64,000 nt of DNA, taken from NCBI RefSeq assembly GCF_002217755.1, contig NZ_BCFL01000021.1, forward strand, positions 416,860 to 480,859, in the 5' to 3' direction. The position numbers and the translations under genes were made by a program. This DNA is from Streptomyces hyaluromycini (GTDB lineage: Bacteria > Actinomycetota > Actinomycetes > Streptomycetales > Streptomycetaceae). Shown here one piece after another: positions 58,334 through 64,000 of the stretch. Below the pieces are notes generated by a model that saw only the letters and a list, made by a program, of their open reading frames with translations, ran no database searches and was not told the origin of the DNA. The stretch's first letter is position 1; each line of letters opens with the position of its first letter.

Positions 58334-59026
58334 ATGTCCCGCAGCCCGTTGAGACCAGGGTCGAAATTGAATATCAGTCAACAGCGTGCCGCCGCCCGTC
58401 CCCGGGCGCGCGGCACCGAGCGTTCCGTGGCTCGTCGTGCTGAACTCATCGCCATCGGGCGGAAGTTGTTCGCCGACACCTCCTACGATGCGCTCTCCAT
58501 GGACGACATCGCCAAGCAGGCGCATGTCGCCAAAGGGCTGATCTACTACTACTTCCAGTCCAAGCGCGGCTACTACCTGGCGATCATCCAGGACTCCGTC
58601 GCCGACCTGGTCACCTACGCCGCGAGCGGCCTGGAACTGCCCCAGACGGACCGCGTCCACCGCACCATCGACAGCTATCTGCGCTATGCGGAGCACCACC
58701 AGGCCGCGTACCGCACGATCGTCAGCGGCGGTGTCGGCTTCGACACCGAGGTGCACGCCATCCGGGACGGGGTGCGCGAGGCGATCGTCGCGACCATCGC
58801 GGAGGGCGCCTACGGCCGTACCGACATCGCCCCGCTCGCCAGGACCGGCCTGCTCGCCTGGCTGTGCAGCGTGGAGGGCGCCACCCTCGACTGGATCGAC
58901 CGGCCCGTACTCTCCCGCGAAACCCTGTGCGAGCTGCTGGTCAAGACGCTCGGCGGCACCCTGCGCGCCATCGAGGAACTGGACCCGTCCTACCGCGCCC
59001 CGGCCCCGGCCCGCCGGGACACCTGA
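58334..59026 (+). CDS. TetR/AcrR-family transcriptional regulator
   Basis: A 230-aa regulator with a basic N-terminal tail. The helix-turn-helix is complete (ARRAELIAIGRKLFADTSYD, then MDDIAKQAHVAKGLIYYYFQ). The C-terminal domain is of the TetR_C type seen next to lipid metabolism genes (VHRTIDSYLRYAEHHQAAYR). ATG 58334. It is convergent with the chitinase gene, 56 bases apart. It could bind the CTGACG palindrome near the acyl-CoA dehydrogenase region, which is only a guess. Confidence 0.9.
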   Translation: MSRSPLRPGSKLNISQQRAAARPRARGTERSVARRAELIAIGRKLFADTSYDALSMDDIAKQAHVAKGLIYYYFQSKRGYYLAIIQDSVADLVTYAASGLELPQTDRVHRTIDSYLRYAEHHQAAYRTIVSGGVGFDTEVHAIRDGVREAIVATIAEGAYGRTDIAPLARTGLLAWLCSVEGATLDWIDRPVLSRETLCELLVKTLGGTLRAIEELDPSYRAPAPARRDT

Positions 59027-59082
59027 CGCGGAAGGGGCGGAGGGCTCGTGGTCCCCCCGCCCCAAGTCCCCCGTGAAGGGGG

Positions 59083-60315
<1,233 letters not shown>

Positions 60316-60386
60316 CGGGTGTCTCCTCCTGGGGGAGAGGGGAACGCGCGCCGATTGGCATGAACGCGGTAAAGCGTTGGTCATGA

Positions 60387-60416
60387 ACCTTAGGAGGACT
60401 AGACCAGTCAGGTCAA
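60387..60416 (-). promoter_or_regulatory. Chitinase promoter with DasR-type (dre) operator
   Basis: On the minus strand TTGACC (60416-60411), 18 bases, TAAGGT (60392-60387). Between them is ACTGGTCTAGTCC, matching the dre consensus around TGGTCTAGACCA. DasR bound there would block RNA polymerase. Confidence 0.85.
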
Positions 60417-60645
60417 TGGTTCGGACCAATTTCGCGGGTTTCGAATGTTGGCCTGGAAATCCTGAAGTAAGCGGTCGTTAACTGGTGACGGGAGGTCCCC
60501 GATCGGGCATACTCACTGCGCAGCCGCAGGTCAGCAGCTTCCGAGACCCGGAACGCCGACCTCGGCCGCACCCGAACGACAGGCGGAACCGCCCCTATCC
60601 CGCGGGCCGTGACCGCTGCTGCCCGACAGGGAGGAGACCGACGCC

Positions 60646-61818
60646 ATGTCCGACCGCGACCCGCAGCCGGTGGAGCGTCAACTGCCGACGGACGAGGCGA
60701 GGGACCTGCTCGCGCTGGTCCGGGAGATCGCCCGGCGTGAGATCGCGCCGAAGGCGGCCGAGGAGGAGGACGCCGGGCGCTTCCCGCGCGAGGCCTTCAC
60801 CCTGCTCTCCGGGTCAGGCCTGCTCGGCCTGCCCTACGACTCCGAGTACGGCGGCGGCGACCAGCCCTACGAGGTCTACCTCCAGGTCCTGGAGGAGCTG
60901 GCCGCGGCCCGTCTCACCGTCGGCCTCGGCGTGAGCGTGCACACCCTCGCGAGCTACGCGCTCGCCGCCTACGGCACCAAGCAGCAGCAGGTCGAGCACC
61001 TGCCCGCGATGCTCGGCGGCGGCCTGCTCGGCGCCTACTGCCTCTCCGAGCCGGCCTCCGGTTCGGACGCGGCCTCCCTGCGCACCAGGGCCGTCCGGGA
61101 CGGCGACTCCTGGGTGATCAACGGCACCAAGGCCTGGATCACGCACGGCGGCATCGCCGACTTCTACACGGTCATGGCCCGCACCGGCGCCGAGGGCTCG
61201 CACGGGATCACCGCCTTCCTGGTCCCCGGCGACGCCGCGGGCCTCAGCGGCGCGGTGCCCGAGAAGAAGATGGGCATGAAGGGCTCGCCCACCGCCCAGG
61301 TCCACTTCGACGATGTCCGGGTCTCCGACGAGCGCCGCCTCGGCGAGGAGGGCCAGGGCTTCGCCATCGCCCTCTCGGCGCTGGACTCCGGCCGGCTCGG
61401 CATCGCGGCCTGCGCGATCGGTGTGGCCCAGGCGGCCCTGGACGAGGCGGTCGGCTACGCCACCGGGCGACGGCAGTTCGGCCACCCCATCTCCGACTTC
61501 CAGGGCCTGCGCTTCATGATCGCCGACATGGCCACCCAGATCGAGGCCGGCCGGGCCCTCTATCTCGCGGCGGCCCGGCTGCGCGACGCGGGCCGCCCGT
61601 TCGCCAAGCAGGCCGCCATGGCCAAGCTGCACTGCACCGACACCGCGATGAAGGTGACCACCGACGCCGTCCAGATACTCGGCGGCTACGGCTACACCGC
61701 GGACTTCCCGGTCGAGCGCTACATGCGCGAGGCCAAGGTCCTGCAGATCGTGGAGGGCACCAACCAGATCCAGCGGATGGTCATCGCCCGTCATGTGGCG
61801 GGGCCGGAAAGTCGCTGA
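60646..61818 (+). CDS. Acyl-CoA dehydrogenase
   Basis: A 390-aa FAD flavoenzyme for the alpha,beta-dehydrogenation of acyl-CoA. Signatures are GAYCLSEPASGSDAASLRTR, NGTKAWITHGGIADFYTVMA, TGRRQFGHPISDFQ, LGGYGYTADFPVERYMREAK and the catalytic Glu in QIVEGTNQIQRMV. ATG 60646 has GGGAGGAG upstream. The 3' end overlaps a small minus-strand gene by 38 bases. The chain specificity is unknown; the short-chain branch is likely by length. Confidence 0.95.
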   Translation: MSDRDPQPVERQLPTDEARDLLALVREIARREIAPKAAEEEDAGRFPREAFTLLSGSGLLGLPYDSEYGGGDQPYEVYLQVLEELAAARLTVGLGVSVHTLASYALAAYGTKQQQVEHLPAMLGGGLLGAYCLSEPASGSDAASLRTRAVRDGDSWVINGTKAWITHGGIADFYTVMARTGAEGSHGITAFLVPGDAAGLSGAVPEKKMGMKGSPTAQVHFDDVRVSDERRLGEEGQGFAIALSALDSGRLGIAACAIGVAQAALDEAVGYATGRRQFGHPISDFQGLRFMIADMATQIEAGRALYLAAARLRDAGRPFAKQAAMAKLHCTDTAMKVTTDAVQILGGYGYTADFPVERYMREAKVLQIVEGTNQIQRMVIARHVAGPESR

Positions 61819-62032
61819 GGTCGCTGAACTGCCCGCGGGTGACCGTCGGGGCCGCCAGCCTGACCCACTCCGGGTCGTGGCGGCCCGGCAGGGCGCGGCC
61901 CCGGTCGGCCCAGGTCCGCATCAGATCTCGGTAGATGGGCGGATCCTGCGGCACGGGCGGCGGCAGCGATGCCGCGGGCGGGGGCACGAAGATCCGGCGC
62001 TGACGGCCGAGGGCGGTGTAGGTGGTCGTCAT
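61781..62032 (-). CDS. Small hypothetical protein overlapping the dehydrogenase end
   Basis: An 83-aa reading frame with a Pro-rich middle (VPPPAASLPPPVPQDPPIYR) and a charged LMRTWADRGRALPGRHDPEW segment. Codon use in the non-overlapping part is plausible for Streptomyces, and the ATG at 62032 gives a sensible start. There is no good ribosome binding site and no known domain. It could still be spurious. Confidence 0.5.
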   Translation of the reverse strand: MTTTYTALGRQRRIFVPPPAASLPPPVPQDPPIYRDLMRTWADRGRALPGRHDPEWVRLAAPTVTRGQFSDLSDFPAPPHDGR

Positions 62033-62130
62033 GCCCGGCCAACGCGGGGGCGGCCGCCCTGGTCACCGCTCTCCCGAATCGTGCGTGAGTTCGTGGACGT
62101 CCGTTCCCGGATCTGGCCTCTCCCTGTTTT

Positions 62131-62145
62131 CTGACGTACCGTCAG
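62131..62145. promoter_or_regulatory. TetR-type operator CTGACGtacCGTCAG
   Basis: A perfect 15-base inverted repeat CTGACGTACCGTCAG in the gap 62033-62271. Such sites occur before lipid-metabolism genes. It probably belonged to the promoter of the phosphotransferase gene that is now interrupted. Confidence 0.5.
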
Positions 62146-62271
62146 CCGGACCGTCTCCAGCCTCCGGAAGGCCATGCCGTGTCTGTCGCCTCAGGGTCGT
62201 TCAGTCACTCGCACGGGTGGCGTCGATCGATTGCGTGCGCGGGTGGGGAACGTGGTAGCTAGGTTCGCGGC

Positions 62272-63590
62272 ATGTCACGTTTCCGGATGTACCCGACGCC
62301 CGTGCAGGCGGAGCGGATGCTGTCGCACTGCACGCACGCCCGGTATATCTGGAATCTGGCAGTGGAGCAGCATGCGCACTGGAAGCCGGGTCGCAGGTCT
62401 GCGCCCGGTTTTGCGGAGCAGTGCCGTCAGCTCACCGAGGCCCGCAGGGACAATGCGTGGCTGGCCGCGGGGAACGCGGACGTGCAGCAGCAGGCTTTGA
62501 AGGACTTCGCCCAGGCCAAGAGTGCCCGTTTCGCCTCCGGCTTCGGTGAGCCGACCTGGCGCAGGAAGCACGTGCACGAGGGCTTCCGGGTCATCGGCAC
62601 CGACCGTGTGCCCGAGTACGAGTCGGACGGCAGCCCGAAGCTGAACCAGAAGAGCGGTAAGCAGGTCATGGGCCGCTCTGTGGTCGTGCGGAAGCTCAAT
62701 CGGCGGTGGGCGCAAGTCAAGGTCCCCGGCTGCGGCTGGGTCCGCTTCCGCCTCAGCGCTAGGGGCAAGGGCGCGCGGCTTCCCGCTGCGAAGACGTTCC
62801 GGGTGACCTACCGCAACGGTCAGTGGCACATCGCGTTCGCGGTCGTCCCCGAGCCGACTCCCGCGCCCGGCACGGGTGAGGTCATCGGTATCGACCGGGG
62901 CGTGACCATCACGGCGGCGCTGTCGGACGGGCGCAAGCTGAACTGCCCGCAGCTCACGGTCAAGGAGCGGGCACAGATCCGCAAGCATGAGCGCCGCGCG
63001 ACTCGGGCCCCCAAGGGCAGCGCTCTCAAGACCGCCGCGTATGCAAAGGTCGCCAGGCTCAAGGTCCGTGAGGTCAACCGGCGCAAGGACTGGTGCGAGA
63101 AGACCAGCACCATGCTCGCCCGCAGCTACGGCGTGATCCGGTTCGAGAAGCTGAACATCAAGAACATGACCCGCACCGCGAAGGGAACCGCGGCACAGCC
63201 CGGCAAGAAGGTCCGGCAGAAGGCCGGGCTGAACCGGGGCATCCTCGCTCAGGGCTGGGGCCTGCTGCGCCGGCGGACGGAGCACAAGGCGCCAGGCCGG
63301 GTCGAGGACGTTCCCTCGCCTTACACGAGTCTGCGGTGCAGTGCCTGCGGATGGATCGAGAAGAAGTCGCGCAAGAGCCAAGCCGACTTCGTCTGCGTGT
63401 CCTGCGGGTTCACCTGCAACGCCGATGAGAACGCAAGCATCAACGTCGCGGCAGGACAGGGCGGGATCCCTCGCCCCCGGCGCACAGCCGGTGCCGGAGG
63501 GGCGACAGCGGCCATCAACCGTTCGAGCGCCCGTGAACCTCAACCTACCTGGGTTGGAATCCCGCTCGTTCCAGAGCGGGAGGATGTCAA
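62272..63590 (+). CDS. tnpB: IS200/IS605-type TnpB RNA-guided nuclease, no stop before the element end
   Basis: TnpB, the OMEGA-type RNA-guided nuclease of IS605/IS1341 elements. About 440 codons fit the usual 370-440. All three RuvC residues are present: Asp in VIGIDRGVTITAALS, Glu in VIRFEKLNIKNM, Asp in CNADENASINVAAG. The zinc ribbon is CSAC and CVSC. ATG 62272 opens SRFRMYPTPVQAERML, the standard N-terminus. No tnpA is in the window. Strikingly, no stop codon occurs before the right end at about 63590; the frame runs on into phosphotransferase sequence. The GC-rich codon use does not differ strongly from its neighbours. Confidence 0.92.
63555..63590 (+). mobile_element. Right end of the tnpB element
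   Basis: GGAATCCCGCTC, a 6-base loop, GAGCGGGAGGATGTCAA: the hairpin and tail typical of IS605/IS1341 right ends (stem CCCGCTC/GAGCGGG at 63561 and 63574). The reRNA/guide scaffold should overlap this and the tnpB 3' end, with the guide taken from the sequence that follows (63591 on). The left end, between about 62150 and 62270, could not be placed. Confidence 0.75.
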
Positions 63591-64000
63591 TGGGTCTGGT
63601 GCCCGGTTCGCTTCGAGGTCTGCCTTCTCGCGGCCGCCACGCTGGAGGACACCGCCGGCCGCCGCGCCGTTCCAGCATGGCGTGCCCTTCTCGGTCATGG
63701 CGAGGGTCGAGGGCCGCGCCCTACCCGAGGTCATGCCCCCTACTTACGAGGGGGACTGGCTGCACGCGGCGACCGACGCCGAACGTGAGCACCTGGAAGC
63801 CGCCTCCGTCGGCCTGCTGGCCCGGCTGCACGACCAAGTACCCCTGTCCGAGACGGAGTTCCTCGCCCTTCCCGGAGACGGCGACGCCCTGCAGCGGCAT
63901 GTCGAGTCCCAACGGCACTACTACGACTGGGTGGTGGCCGGACTCGCCCGCTCACCCCTGATCGAGGCCGCCTTCGACCGGCTGGCGGACCTGTGGCCGC
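63591..64000 (+). pseudogene. Phosphotransferase (APH-family) gene, 5'-truncated by the tnpB element
   Basis: The frame from about 63680 on reads PFSVMARVEGRALPEVMPPT, EGDWLHAATDAEREHLEAAS, VGLLARLHDQ and SRQRHYYDW-like sequence (RHVESQRHYYDWVVAGL), typical for the middle of aminoglycoside-phosphotransferase-like (ACAD10-type) proteins. The N-terminal lobe (about 100-120 residues) is not found upstream of the element, so the 5' part is lost or deleted. The catalytic HxD loop would lie beyond the window. It is in the same frame as tnpB. It follows an acyl-CoA dehydrogenase, a usual neighbour of this family. Confidence 0.7.

Overview
The window is chromosomal DNA of a Streptomyces or very close actinomycete. 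The GC content is very high with strong G/C preference at third codon positions, GTG and TTG starts are common, two genes carry rare TTA (bldA-type) codons, a conservon-type kinase cluster is present, and the housekeeping order metK-priA-fmt-rsmB-rpe followed by ribE-ribM-ribAB-ribH-hisE-hisG is, from memory, that of the S. coelicolor SCO1476-to-SCO1429 region. No rRNA, tRNA, CRISPR array or replication origin was seen.

Layout. 1-8.3 kb: core genes (metK 3' end, priA, a small HTH protein, fmt, rsmB, rpe, a SorC regulator), with a 2 x 108 bp tandem repeat before fmt. 8.4-16.2 kb: a TetR/MFS pair with palindromic operators, a DyP peroxidase - hydrolase - barstar run, a GuaB1-type IMPDH/GMP-reductase and two Lrp/AsnC regulators. 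16.2-21.9 kb: a tightly coupled operon headed by a cysteine-rich leader peptide: APC permease, glutamine-synthetase-like ligase, an unrecognised 448-aa protein and a cytochrome P450, closed by a 177-bp inverted-repeat (MITE-like) element. 22.1-28.5 kb: a GntR regulator and an ABC importer for an organophosphorus-type solute, ending in a HAD phosphatase fused to an endonuclease/exonuclease/phosphatase domain. 28.6-32.2 kb: a conservon kinase cluster (cvnA, B, C) without the GTPase cvnD. 32.3-34.9 kb: davA-davB, L-lysine oxidation through 5-aminovaleramide. 34.9-42.6 kb: an LLM-class oxidoreductase, a DUF5995 protein, a uracil/xanthine permease, an alginate lyase-type protein, a thioesterase, an MFS transporter and a ROK regulator. 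42.7-50.6 kb: an orphan chitinase-type promoter, an FMN riboswitch, the rib operon, hisEG, a PH-domain protein and two CNNM/CorC-like membrane proteins. 50.8-64 kb: an AAA ATPase, a uridine-kinase-like NTPase with no normal start codon, a TTA-containing gene, an APC permease, a C39-type peptidase, a TetR regulator, a GH18 chitinase with a DasR-type operator, an acyl-CoA dehydrogenase, and an IS200/IS605-type tnpB lying in front of, and open in frame with, the 3' part of a phosphotransferase gene that runs off the window.

How the genes work together. Clear units are the riboflavin operon under FMN riboswitch control, the two-step davAB lysine pathway, the GntR-controlled importer with its fused phosphoesterase, and the Cys-leader operon, whose ligase-plus-P450 logic suggests capture and oxidation of an imported amine as its gamma-glutamyl amide (inference). 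The best candidates for new biology are the Cys-leader amine operon with its 448-aa protein, the HAD-EEP fusion, the fossil chitinase promoter next to the rib operon, and the tnpB-phosphotransferase read-through frame.
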